20,757 nt of DNA from Dinoroseobacter sp042096155 (lineage in GTDB: Bacteria; Pseudomonadota; Alphaproteobacteria; Rhodobacterales; Rhodobacteraceae): NCBI GenBank assembly GCA_042096155.1, contig JBELMC010000051.1, positions 1-20,757 of the forward strand, read 5' to 3'. How positions within the stretch are numbered: the first letter of the stretch is position 1; the number at the start of each line of letters is the position of its first letter. The notes under the pieces were generated by a model. It had not been told where the DNA came from. It saw only the letters and a list, made by a program, of their open reading frames with translations, and searched no databases. The translations under genes were made by a program, and so were the position numbers. This document shows, piece after piece, positions 5,687 to 13,674 of the stretch.

Positions 5687-6916
5687 ATGGGTGCGTTAGT
5701 AACAAAAACAGAACCGGCGCCGATCCGCGCGTGCACTGTCTCGCGCGACATTCAGAAATTTGAGTTTTTGATCGACGACATGGAATTGGCGTTAGGCGAG
5801 TCCTGGGGCGATCTTTCATTCGACGATATGCTGGTCTTTTTGGATCAGCCCGAAGCACAGGCGCTTGAGTTTCTTGTGGTGGCCGTCAGCAACGAAGATA
5901 TGGCGGATATTGAGCTAATCGAAGCTGTCGTCGCTGAAGCCCAGTCTCGTGATCTCGGGGTGATCTTGGTGGCAGCCGATCTCGAACCAGGTTTGCTGCA
6001 CCAATTGATGCGCGCGGGGGCTCGCGAATTCTTGCCATATCCGGTACCGGAAACGGCCCTCGAAGATAGCATCGCCCGCTTGCAAGCCCCAACCATTACC
6101 CCCCAGGTAGACCGGTCCAACGGCAATAACGACGTCTCTAACGGTTCAACTCTGATCGCTGTCCACCCTATGGCAGGCGGCGTTGGCGCCACAACATTTG
6201 CTGTCAACCTTGCCTGGGAATTGGCGAATCAAAAAAAGGACCCGCCAAGCGTTGCCATATTGGATCTAGATCTGCAGTTTGGCGAGGTTGCAACCTATTT
6301 GGACCTGGCCCGGCGTGGCGCAATCTATGAATTAATGTCCGATTTGGAAGGTGCTGACGAAGACAGTCTGAAACAAGCGATGCTGGAATTCAAAGACCGT
6401 TTGCATGTTCTGACAGCGCCTTTGGATATGTTGCCGCTTGATTTGATCACCCAGCAAGATGTCGAAAAGCTTTTGAGCCTCGCACGGGCACAATTCGATT
6501 TCATAATCGTCGACATGCCACGTACATTGGTCGCCTGGACTGAGACCGTGTTGATCGAGGCCGACTGCTATTTCCCGATCGTCGAGTTGGACATGCGTTC
6601 GGCGCAAAACACACTTCGGTTCATCAAAACACTCAGTGCAGAGGATCTGCCCGTCGAAAAGCTCCGCTTTTTGGTCAACCGCGCGCCAAAGTTTACCGAT
6701 TTGAACGGTCGGGGCCGCCTGAAACGTATGTCCGAAAGCTTGGATATCGAGCTGAACGATCTGATGCCCGATGGCGCCGCCACTGTGACGGAAGCCAGCG
6801 ATCAAGGTCTACCAATCGGCGAAGTGGCTGCAAAAAATCCGATGCGCAAAGAAATCGCACGTATCGCCAAACAATTTATCGACGCGCACAAAGGCGCGCG
6901 ATCTGCCAAGAGATAA
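5687..6916 (+). CDS. tadZ: Tad pilus localisation protein TadZ/CpaE
   Basis: 409-aa protein that places the Tad machine in the cell. An N-terminal receiver-like domain (about residues 12-135) lacks an obvious phospho-acceptor pattern, which is usual in this family. A ParA/MinD-type domain follows (about 155-400). Its Walker A is deviant: PMAGGVGATT (161-170) lacks both the signature and the P-loop lysine, again known for TadZ. ILDLDLQFGE (191-200) is the switch/Walker A' region. ATG 5687 is chosen because homologues begin shortly before the ACTVSRD motif and AGAGGG lies 9 nt upstream. An ATG at 5630 with AAAGG 4 nt upstream would add 19 residues and cannot be excluded. tadA follows after 9 nt. 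Confidence 0.92.
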   Translation: MGALVTKTEPAPIRACTVSRDIQKFEFLIDDMELALGESWGDLSFDDMLVFLDQPEAQALEFLVVAVSNEDMADIELIEAVVAEAQSRDLGVILVAADLEPGLLHQLMRAGAREFLPYPVPETALEDSIARLQAPTITPQVDRSNGNNDVSNGSTLIAVHPMAGGVGATTFAVNLAWELANQKKDPPSVAILDLDLQFGEVATYLDLARRGAIYELMSDLEGADEDSLKQAMLEFKDRLHVLTAPLDMLPLDLITQQDVEKLLSLARAQFDFIIVDMPRTLVAWTETVLIEADCYFPIVELDMRSAQNTLRFIKTLSAEDLPVEKLRFLVNRAPKFTDLNGRGRLKRMSESLDIELNDLMPDGAATVTEASDQGLPIGEVAAKNPMRKEIARIAKQFIDAHKGARSAKR

Positions 6917-6925
6917 GGGACCAGG

Positions 6926-8380
6926 ATGTTTTCTCGGTATCGCAAAGACGAAAAGGCACCACCAACGAATGCGCACCTGACGGCAGCGGCGGCACATTCG
7001 CAGGCCAAAGCGCCGCCGGCGGCGGCGCAGGCCCAGCGCAAACCGTTTGTCGGAACAACGAATACGCCCGCAAACGCGGCATCCCCCGACCGCGAACAAC
7101 GCCGGATGGCCAAAATCAGCGACCTGAAGCTAGAGCTGCACAAGCAGCTCCTCGACCAGTTGAACCTGGCTGCGATTGAAAGTGCATCCGAACAAGATCT
7201 AAGGGCCGAAATTTCACAGATCGCGTCAGAAGTGCTCGGCGAACAAGGCGTCGTGGTCAACAAAGATGATCGCCGAATTCTGAATAACGAACTTTACGAC
7301 GAAGTGCGCGGCCTGGGCCCGTTGGAGCCATTGCTGAAAGACCCTACGATCAACGATATTTTGGTCAACGGCCCCAAGCGAATTTTTGTCGAACGCAGCG
7401 GCAAGCTCGAATTATCGGATGTGACCTTCCGTGATGAAAAGCATCTTCTTCGGATCATTGACAAAATTGTATCCGCCGTTGGCCGACGCGTGGACGAAAG
7501 CAACCCATATGTTGACGCCCGCTTAACAGACGGGTCTCGTTTCAATGCAATGGTTGGACCGATTGCGGTGGATGGCTCGCTGGTGTCCATCCGTAAATTC
7601 AAAAAAGACAAATTGGGCATCGATGAGTTGGTCAATTTCGGTGCGTTTTCAGAGGAGATGGCCGCGTATTTACAGGCGGCCGTTGCGTGCCGCCTGAATG
7701 TCATCGTGTCGGGTGGTACGGGCTCTGGGAAGACGACAACACTCAATGCGCTGTCGAGTTTTATTGCGGATGATGAACGCATTCTGACGATCGAGGACAC
7801 AGCGGAACTTCAATTGCAGCAAACCCATGTCGGCCGAATGGAAAGCCGCCCCGCCAACGTAGAAGGCAAAGGTGCGGTGTCCCAGCGCGATTGTTTACGC
7901 AACGCGCTGCGGATGCGCCCGGACCGGATCATCGTCGGTGAAACCCGCGGCGAAGAGGTTATCGATATGTTGCAGGCGATGAACACGGGCCATGATGGAT
8001 CGATGACAACAATCCACGCGAACTCTGCGCGGGATGCTGTGTCACGTCTTGAAAACATGGTTGCGATGGCCGGGATTGAGATGCCGCTGCGCGCTTTGCG
8101 ATCGCAGGTCAGTTCGGCGGTGAACCTCGTCGTCCAGGCCTCGCGGCTGCAGGACGGCTCTCGTCGTATGGTTTCGATCACTGAGCTGACCGGCATGGAA
8201 GGCGACGTGATTTCGATGCAAGAAGTATTTCGCTATCAACGCACCGGCTTGTTGCCCAACGGAAAAATTGAAGGCCATTTCACCGCCTGCGGTGTGCGTT
8301 CGGCTTATGCCGACCGGTTCCGTCAATGGGGGTATGACTTGCCCAATTCTTTGTACACACCAACCGGGGCGCTTACTTAA
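6926..8380 (+). CDS. tadA: Tad pilus assembly ATPase TadA/CpaF
   Basis: 484-aa secretion ATPase that powers Flp pilus assembly and, in the family, retraction. The first 58 residues or so are Ala/Pro-rich and low in complexity, followed by an N-terminal helical domain. The P-loop core shows Walker A GGTGSGKT (263-270), the Asp box around ERILTIEDTAE (284-294), Walker B LRMRPDRIIVGETRGEE (328-344) and the His box GHDGSMTTIHAN (355-366). All key motifs are intact. The ribosome binding site is AGGGACCAGG immediately before the ATG. Its TAA overlaps the tadB ATG by one base (TAATG), so the two are probably translationally coupled. Confidence 0.97.
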   Translation: MFSRYRKDEKAPPTNAHLTAAAAHSQAKAPPAAAQAQRKPFVGTTNTPANAASPDREQRRMAKISDLKLELHKQLLDQLNLAAIESASEQDLRAEISQIASEVLGEQGVVVNKDDRRILNNELYDEVRGLGPLEPLLKDPTINDILVNGPKRIFVERSGKLELSDVTFRDEKHLLRIIDKIVSAVGRRVDESNPYVDARLTDGSRFNAMVGPIAVDGSLVSIRKFKKDKLGIDELVNFGAFSEEMAAYLQAAVACRLNVIVSGGTGSGKTTTLNALSSFIADDERILTIEDTAELQLQQTHVGRMESRPANVEGKGAVSQRDCLRNALRMRPDRIIVGETRGEEVIDMLQAMNTGHDGSMTTIHANSARDAVSRLENMVAMAGIEMPLRALRSQVSSAVNLVVQASRLQDGSRRMVSITELTGMEGDVISMQEVFRYQRTGLLPNGKIEGHFTACGVRSAYADRFRQWGYDLPNSLYTPTGALT

Positions 8381-9348
8381 TGAACATCGGGACAGAACCA
8401 CTTATTTATATTGGTCTATTCGTTGGCATCTTGATGCTCGTCGAAGGTATTTACCTATTATTCTTTGGTAAATCCCTCAGCTTGAATAAACGAGTCAACC
8501 GCCGTCTGCAGATGTTGGATCGCGGTGAGGATCGTTACGAGGTGTTTGAAAAACTCCGCAAGGAGATGAGCCAACACACCAACGGTCAAGTCATTCCGTT
8601 TTATTCTCTCCTCGCCGAGAAAGCCCAAAAGGCCAATATCGCATTCACCCCCACGGCATTGATTGGGGTTATGGCGCTGTTATGCGTTGTGGCTTTTTTG
8701 GGATTAACGCTGTTTACCCAAGTGGGCTTTATTGTGCGTTTGTGTATTGCAGTTGCGATGGGTGTCGGCGGCGTCTATTTCTGGGTGAATAAAAAAGCCA
8801 ATGCCAGAATGGCCATCATTCAGGAACAACTGCCGGATGCGGTGGAACTGATGGTGCGCTCGCTGCGCGTCGGTCATCCGTTTTCAAACGCAATTAACAT
8901 TGTCGCCAAGGAAGTCGCAGACCCCCTGGGCACCGAGTTTGGAATGATCGCTGATGAAGCTGCGTACGGTCGCGATGTGGCCGATGCGCTCAAAGAGCTG
9001 GCCGAACGGATGGATATGCAGGATCTGCGCTTTCTTGCAGTCGCAGTTTCCATTCAATCCAAATCCGGCGGCAACTTGGCTGAGATACTTTATGGCCTCG
9101 CCCAAGTCATTCGGGCCCGCTTCAAATTGTTTCGCCGTGTAAAGGCAATCACAGCCGAGGCAAAATGGTCCGGTATGTTTTTGTCGTTGTTCCCGCTTGG
9201 CGCGCTTGTGGCAATCAACATAATGGAACCGTCTTATTATGATGACGTTATTGACACTCCGTTTTTCGTGCCAGGCTGCGTCGCGGTCGGCGTGTTCATC
9301 GTAATAAACTATGTTTTTATGAAGATAATGGTCAATATCAAGGTGTGA
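8380..9348 (+). CDS. tadB: Tad pilus inner-membrane platform protein TadB
   Basis: 322-aa polytopic membrane protein with a GspF/T2SF domain (about residues 148-278). Likely membrane segments are at about 7-29, 91-112, 115-136, 265-282 and 295-317. The cytoplasmic T2SF part includes LPDAVELMVRSLRVGHP, typical of TadB. It forms the platform with TadC on which TadA drives pilin extraction. It overlaps the tadA stop by one base and is followed by tadC after 7 nt. Confidence 0.95.
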   Translation: MNIGTEPLIYIGLFVGILMLVEGIYLLFFGKSLSLNKRVNRRLQMLDRGEDRYEVFEKLRKEMSQHTNGQVIPFYSLLAEKAQKANIAFTPTALIGVMALLCVVAFLGLTLFTQVGFIVRLCIAVAMGVGGVYFWVNKKANARMAIIQEQLPDAVELMVRSLRVGHPFSNAINIVAKEVADPLGTEFGMIADEAAYGRDVADALKELAERMDMQDLRFLAVAVSIQSKSGGNLAEILYGLAQVIRARFKLFRRVKAITAEAKWSGMFLSLFPLGALVAINIMEPSYYDDVIDTPFFVPGCVAVGVFIVINYVFMKIMVNIKV

Positions 9349-9355
9349 GTCCGTT

Positions 9356-10342
9356 ATGTTGAACTCTGTAAATTCTTTGCTGGTCAATATATTTGGACCC
9401 CTCGGTCCAATCATAGTGATGGGCGCGTTTGGAGTCGCTTTGCTGGTGATCGCAATACCGATCTTGATGTCGCAAAAGCCGGATCCGATGGAAAAGATCA
9501 AACGTGAACGCCTCGGGCAGGCCCACGTATCATCCGGTGAAAGCTCTAATTTGCGCCATGGCGGTGGTAAAGATGCTCTCGAAAACTATGCAGATTTTCT
9601 TGAGCCACAAGACGTAAAAGAATTCACAGCCACACAAGAGTTGCTTCTGCAAGCCGGATATCGCGCGAAGTCTGCAGTGCGGACATTCTATTTTGCCCAG
9701 TTCGCACTTGGCATAGGGCTATTGTTCCTCGGTTTGATCTACACATTGCTGCTTGCCGCAGAAGATACCTCGTCCACCAATGCAGCCTTGATGACATTGG
9801 GGCCCGGCCTGGTCGGCTATTATCTGCCGCGCTACTGGGTCAACAAGCGGATCAGTGCCCGCCAAGGCGAGATTGAGGAAGGTTTTCCCGACAGTCTTGA
9901 CCTGATGCTCGTCTGTGTCGAAGCGGGGCAAGGCATGGATCAAGCCATCATCCGTGTGGCCGAAGAAATCCGCCCCAGCTTTCCGGCCCTCGCGGAAGAA
10001 TACGCATTGGTGGCCTATGAGATCAAGGCAGGCAAAGACAAAGCGACCGTTTTGCGCGATATGGGCGACCGATCTGGTGTAGCCGATGTTGCAAGCTTTG
10101 TGACCGTTTTGATCCAAAGTCAAACATTCGGAACTTCGGTTGCCGAGGCATTGAAGGTATACTCGGTCGAAATGCGCGATAAACGAGTGATGCGGGCGGA
10201 AGAGAAAGCAAATACCTTGCCGACCAAGCTGACTTTGGGAACGATGATGTTCACCTTACCGCCATTGATGATCATCCTGATCGGACCTGCGATCTATTCG
10301 ATCTATGACACATTCTCAAATGGCGGAATCGGTGTTCAATAA
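9356..10342 (+). CDS. tadC: Tad pilus inner-membrane platform protein TadC
   Basis: 328-aa paralogue of TadB. Membrane segments are predicted at about residues 15-37, 112-134, 141-158 and 292-315. The T2SF domain is at about 178-305, with FPDSLDLMLVCVEAGQGMDQA matching the family. It completes the inner-membrane platform. Its TAA overlaps the ATG of the next gene by one base, so coupled translation is likely. Confidence 0.95.
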   Translation: MLNSVNSLLVNIFGPLGPIIVMGAFGVALLVIAIPILMSQKPDPMEKIKRERLGQAHVSSGESSNLRHGGGKDALENYADFLEPQDVKEFTATQELLLQAGYRAKSAVRTFYFAQFALGIGLLFLGLIYTLLLAAEDTSSTNAALMTLGPGLVGYYLPRYWVNKRISARQGEIEEGFPDSLDLMLVCVEAGQGMDQAIIRVAEEIRPSFPALAEEYALVAYEIKAGKDKATVLRDMGDRSGVADVASFVTVLIQSQTFGTSVAEALKVYSVEMRDKRVMRAEEKANTLPTKLTLGTMMFTLPPLMIILIGPAIYSIYDTFSNGGIGVQ

Positions 10343-10917
10343 TGCGCGTCGCGTTATCCTCTGCTTTGATGCTTATGGCACTGCTGGCCTGCACACCAGC
10401 GACCCGGCTTGATCCGTTACCACAAGGTCCCTACGCGCCCGGATATCGGGTCGATAGTCTTTTTTTCGAAGCTGAGTCCCCAGATGGGCTGATCGTAGGG
10501 CACCGATTGATGGAAGCGGGCAATTATGAGCTTGCAATGAAAGCCTATTTCCGTGCGGCCGGCGAGCAAGGCATGACAACCGATGTCCTGAGTGCGCTGG
10601 GATCGGCCAATCTACGCCTTGGTCGCATGCACCAAGCGGAAGACTTGTTGCGTCAGGCGACCGAAAAAGATCCAAACTTCGTGCCTGCATGGAACAATTT
10701 GGGCGTTGTTTTGATGGAACTTGGCGAAACGAGTCAAGCAATGCGTGTTTTTCGGACGGCTTTTGCGCTTGACGGCGCCGCAACGCCCTCAATTCGTGAA
10801 AACCTGCGCTTGGCACTCGCAAAAATGGAAAATCCGGCCTATAGTGTTGTGGATAACCATAACTTCGACTTGGTACGCCGTGGATCTGGAACCTACCATC
10901 TATTGGCAACACCTTGA
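10342..10917 (+). CDS. tadD: TPR lipoprotein, TadD-like (first copy)
   Basis: 191-aa predicted lipoprotein with lipobox LLAC (Cys17). Tetratricopeptide-type repeats cover about residues 55-155: LMEAGNYELAMKAYFRAAG, LGSANLRLGRMHQAEDLLRQ and WNNLGVVLMELGETSQAMRV. TadD-type lipoproteins are thought to help assemble or stabilise the outer-membrane secretin, as pilotins do. The one-base overlap with tadC places it firmly in the Tad operon. Which of the two TPR lipoproteins is the true TadD orthologue is not decided. Confidence 0.85.
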   Translation: MRVALSSALMLMALLACTPATRLDPLPQGPYAPGYRVDSLFFEAESPDGLIVGHRLMEAGNYELAMKAYFRAAGEQGMTTDVLSALGSANLRLGRMHQAEDLLRQATEKDPNFVPAWNNLGVVLMELGETSQAMRVFRTAFALDGAATPSIRENLRLALAKMENPAYSVVDNHNFDLVRRGSGTYHLLATP

Positions 10918-10948
10918 TCGGAGCCGAGCAGAAAAGGAACGCATTCCA

Positions 10949-11797
10949 ATGCGTTACAGTGTAATGGGTGCAGCATTGGCTGCTCTGGCGCTGTCAGGGT
11001 GCCTGAATTCCGGGGGCGGAGACGTTTCACGGTCTTTCGACGGCGTGAACGTCATTGATGAAAATAACCTCAACGATATCATGCTGACAGTGGCTGATCC
11101 TGCCGAAGCTGTGGCATATTTCCAACGCTCTAGTGCAGCAGAACCCAAGCGGCTCGATCTTCAGCGCGGTTTGGCGATGAGCCTGGTGCGCGCCGGCAGC
11201 GCGGCTGAGGCCGTTCCAGTGTGGCGCAAGGTCACCAACCACGAAGATACGACCAGTGAGGATCGTGTCGACTTTGCCGATGCGTTGATCCGTGCTGGTG
11301 CCTGGGACGAAGCCAAGACCCAGCTGGATCGGATCCCACCGACATTCGAGACCTTTAAGCGCTACAGACTAGAGGCGATGGTTGCCGACAGTGACCGCGA
11401 TTGGGTCCGCGCTGACAGCTTCTACGAGACCGCGGCGGGCTTGACCAACCGGCCTGCTGCCGTTCTGAACAACTGGGGCTATTCCAAGCTGACACGTGGA
11501 GACATGGCAGAAGCAGAGCGGCTTTTTATTCGTTCGATCGAATATGATAACACCTTGTTTACGGCAAAAAATAACCTCGTTCTGGCGCGCGGGGCACAGC
11601 GCAACTACCAGATTCCGCCCGTGCCCTTGACCCAAATTGAGCGAGCGCAGTTGCTCCACACTCTTGCATTATCGGCCATCAAGCAAGGCGATGTCGCAAC
11701 AGGCAAATCCTTGTTGCGCGACGCGATTGAAACACATCCGCAACATTTCGATGCTGCTGTGCGCACGCTGCGCACATTGGAAAACTCAGGAGCCTGA
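10949..11797 (+). CDS. TPR lipoprotein, TadD-like (second copy)
   Basis: 282-aa predicted lipoprotein with lipobox LSGC (Cys18) in a short signal peptide (MRYSVMGAALAALALSGC). TPR-like repeats run through about residues 45-260, e.g. VLNNWGYSKLTRGDMAEAER and LLHTLALSAIKQGDVATGKS. AAGGA lies 10 nt before ATG 10949. The frame is open upstream to 10721, but that would overlap the preceding gene and bury the signal peptide, so it is rejected. It lies 31 nt after the first TPR gene and 3 nt before tadV. It may act with the first copy at the outer membrane. Confidence 0.87.
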   Translation: MRYSVMGAALAALALSGCLNSGGGDVSRSFDGVNVIDENNLNDIMLTVADPAEAVAYFQRSSAAEPKRLDLQRGLAMSLVRAGSAAEAVPVWRKVTNHEDTTSEDRVDFADALIRAGAWDEAKTQLDRIPPTFETFKRYRLEAMVADSDRDWVRADSFYETAAGLTNRPAAVLNNWGYSKLTRGDMAEAERLFIRSIEYDNTLFTAKNNLVLARGAQRNYQIPPVPLTQIERAQLLHTLALSAIKQGDVATGKSLLRDAIETHPQHFDAAVRTLRTLENSGA

Positions 11798-11800
11798 TTT

Positions 11801-12295
11801 ATGGCACTGACCTTAATTCCTGCGCTTTGGTTTTTGCCGTTTGTCGTGCCGATTTGCATTTATGTTGCCTGGAGTGACATGAAATATATGAAAATCCCCA
11901 ACAAGTCGGTCTTGGCCTTGATTGCTGTTTTCATGGTCATCGGCCTGATCGCTTTACCTTTCGAGGAATACCTATGGCGTTATGCCCACTTCGCAATTGT
12001 TTTGACGATAGGGTTCTTCATGAGCTCTGCGCGCTTGGTCGGCGCGGGCGACGCCAAATTTGCAGCGGCGATGGCGCCGTTTATCGCGCGCCCTGACGTC
12101 ATGCTGATCCTGACCCTGTTCGCCGCGGTTTTGCTGGGCGCCCTTGCGGCGCACAAAATTGCACGGCGTATCCCGATGGTGCGTGCCGCCACGCCAGATT
12201 GGATCTCCTGGACTGTCGAGAATAAGAAATTTCCAATGGGTCTCGCATTAACTGGAACATTGACATTTTACTTGCTTTTGCCTGTGATCACATAG
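11801..12295 (+). CDS. tadV: Prepilin peptidase TadV/CpaA (A24 family)
   Basis: 164-aa integral membrane aspartyl peptidase predicted to cleave the Flp prepilin after Gly17. The two catalytic aspartates are Asp26 (in WSDMKYMKIPN) and Asp84 (in GAGDAKF). There are about four to five membrane helices. It lacks the N-terminal methyltransferase domain of PilD-type enzymes, as is usual for the short CpaA/TadV group. It lies 3 nt after the second TPR gene. Confidence 0.93.
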   Translation: MALTLIPALWFLPFVVPICIYVAWSDMKYMKIPNKSVLALIAVFMVIGLIALPFEEYLWRYAHFAIVLTIGFFMSSARLVGAGDAKFAAAMAPFIARPDVMLILTLFAAVLLGALAAHKIARRIPMVRAATPDWISWTVENKKFPMGLALTGTLTFYLLLPVIT

Positions 12296-12320
12296 CCATT
12301 CGGCCAAGGCCTGTTTTTGT

Positions 12321-13628
12321 ATGAACCAACAGTTGCTTGATCCCACTCCACCGACGCCCCCTCGGACGGTAGATGACATTGGCCTGCCGCTGACAATGAT
12401 CCAGGATATCTTTCTGAGAACGGTCTACCGCCAGTCCCTGTCCCGGGCCTCTGAAATGGCCCAGGCAATTGCGCTCCCGGTTGTAGTGGTACAAGAGCTG
12501 ATCGACTTCGCCCGCAATGAGCGCCTCATGGAAGCTATCGGCTCTAGTATGGACACGGGTGTCGAGGAACTACGCTATCAGCTGTCGGACTTGGGCAAGG
12601 TTCGGGCGCGCGATGCATCGGTCTATTCGCAATACCATGGTGCCATGCCGGTGCCTTTGACTGATTTTCAAGTTCAGTCCGAAAAACAATCAATCCGCGA
12701 CATGAATCTGACATATGAAAAACTGTCCGCGGCGATGGATGATTTGATCTTACCGGATGGATTTCTGCGCGAACTTGGTCCTGCAATTGTATCGGGCCGA
12801 TCAATCCTGATGTACGGTCCTCCAGGGAACGGCAAATCTGCGATCGCGCAGAGTATTCGCGACGCCATGCACGACGATATATTCATACCCTGTGCTGTTG
12901 CGTATGCAGGCCAGATCATCACCGTTTTCGATCCAACCATCCACGAGCGCGTTGCCGATACCGAAGAAATCAGATCGTCTCTGCGGCGGAGCGTCGGATT
13001 TGACCACCGCTATGTAAAATGTCGCCGCCCGACCGTAATAACTGGTGGCGAACTTCAGCTGTCGATGCTGAATTTAACCTTCAATTCGGTGTCGAACACG
13101 TACCAGGCACCGCTGCAAATGAAGGCGACAGGCGGGATTTTTATCATCGACGACCTTGGCCGACATGCGGAAAGTCCTCAGGCTTTGATCAACCGTTGGA
13201 TTGTCCCAATGGAAGCAAATTATGATATTCTGACACTTCAATCGGGCGAAAAATTCATCGTCCCCTTTGATACGCTGGTCATTTTCTCGACCAACTTTCA
13301 TCCCAAAGATTTGTTCGATAGCGCGGCATTGCGGCGGGTGTTCTTCAAACTGAAGGTAGATGGCCCAACTGAGGCCGAATTTTTGGATATCATCGCATTG
13401 GAGGCCAGCGCCAAAGAGATCCCATTGGATGAAGACTCGCTGATCTATCTGATGACACAAAAATACGCCGAAGCCGATTTTGATTATGCGGGCTACCACG
13501 CGCCTTTCCTGGTCGATCATATTTTGGCCATCTGTAAATTCGAAGGCAAGCCACCGCATATGAGCCGCGAGTTGATTGACCGTGCCTGGAAAAACTTGTT
13601 CATCCAACAATCACAAATCGCTCGTTAG
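12321..13628 (+). CDS. AAA+ family ATPase with winged-helix-like N-terminus, Tad-linked
   Basis: 435-aa soluble protein. Residues about 20-98 look like a winged-helix domain (a helical stretch with ASEMAQAIALPVVVVQELI, then a wing ending YQLSDLGKVRARDA). The ATPase core has Walker A GPPGNGKS (166-173), Walker B GGIFIIDDLGR (271-281), a sensor-1-like FSTN (322-325) and ALRRVFFKLKV (336-346), which may carry an arginine finger. A conserved-looking stretch CRRPTVITGGELQLSMLNL lies between Walker A and B. Similar ATPases are recalled near Tad or pilus genes in other proteobacteria, but no specific function is known to me. It starts 25 nt after tadV with no terminator between, so it probably belongs to the Tad operon. 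A role in regulation or remodelling of the pilus machine is inference. Confidence 0.8.
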   Translation: MNQQLLDPTPPTPPRTVDDIGLPLTMIQDIFLRTVYRQSLSRASEMAQAIALPVVVVQELIDFARNERLMEAIGSSMDTGVEELRYQLSDLGKVRARDASVYSQYHGAMPVPLTDFQVQSEKQSIRDMNLTYEKLSAAMDDLILPDGFLRELGPAIVSGRSILMYGPPGNGKSAIAQSIRDAMHDDIFIPCAVAYAGQIITVFDPTIHERVADTEEIRSSLRRSVGFDHRYVKCRRPTVITGGELQLSMLNLTFNSVSNTYQAPLQMKATGGIFIIDDLGRHAESPQALINRWIVPMEANYDILTLQSGEKFIVPFDTLVIFSTNFHPKDLFDSAALRRVFFKLKVDGPTEAEFLDIIALEASAKEIPLDEDSLIYLMTQKYAEADFDYAGYHAPFLVDHILAICKFEGKPPHMSRELIDRAWKNLFIQQSQIAR

Positions 13629-13674
13629 GCAAAAAACAATTGCGGTTGGCTGCGGCTGGCCTACCTCTAAAAAG

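Noticed and set aside
6802..7263. Leftward 153-codon frame opposite the tadZ-tadA junction
   Set aside because: Ala/Cys/Ser-rich, created by the Ala/Pro-rich start of TadA read in reverse; no domain or ribosome binding site.
10721..10948. In-frame upstream extension of the second TPR lipoprotein
   Set aside because: It overlaps the first TPR gene and would place the lipobox signal peptide in the middle of the protein.
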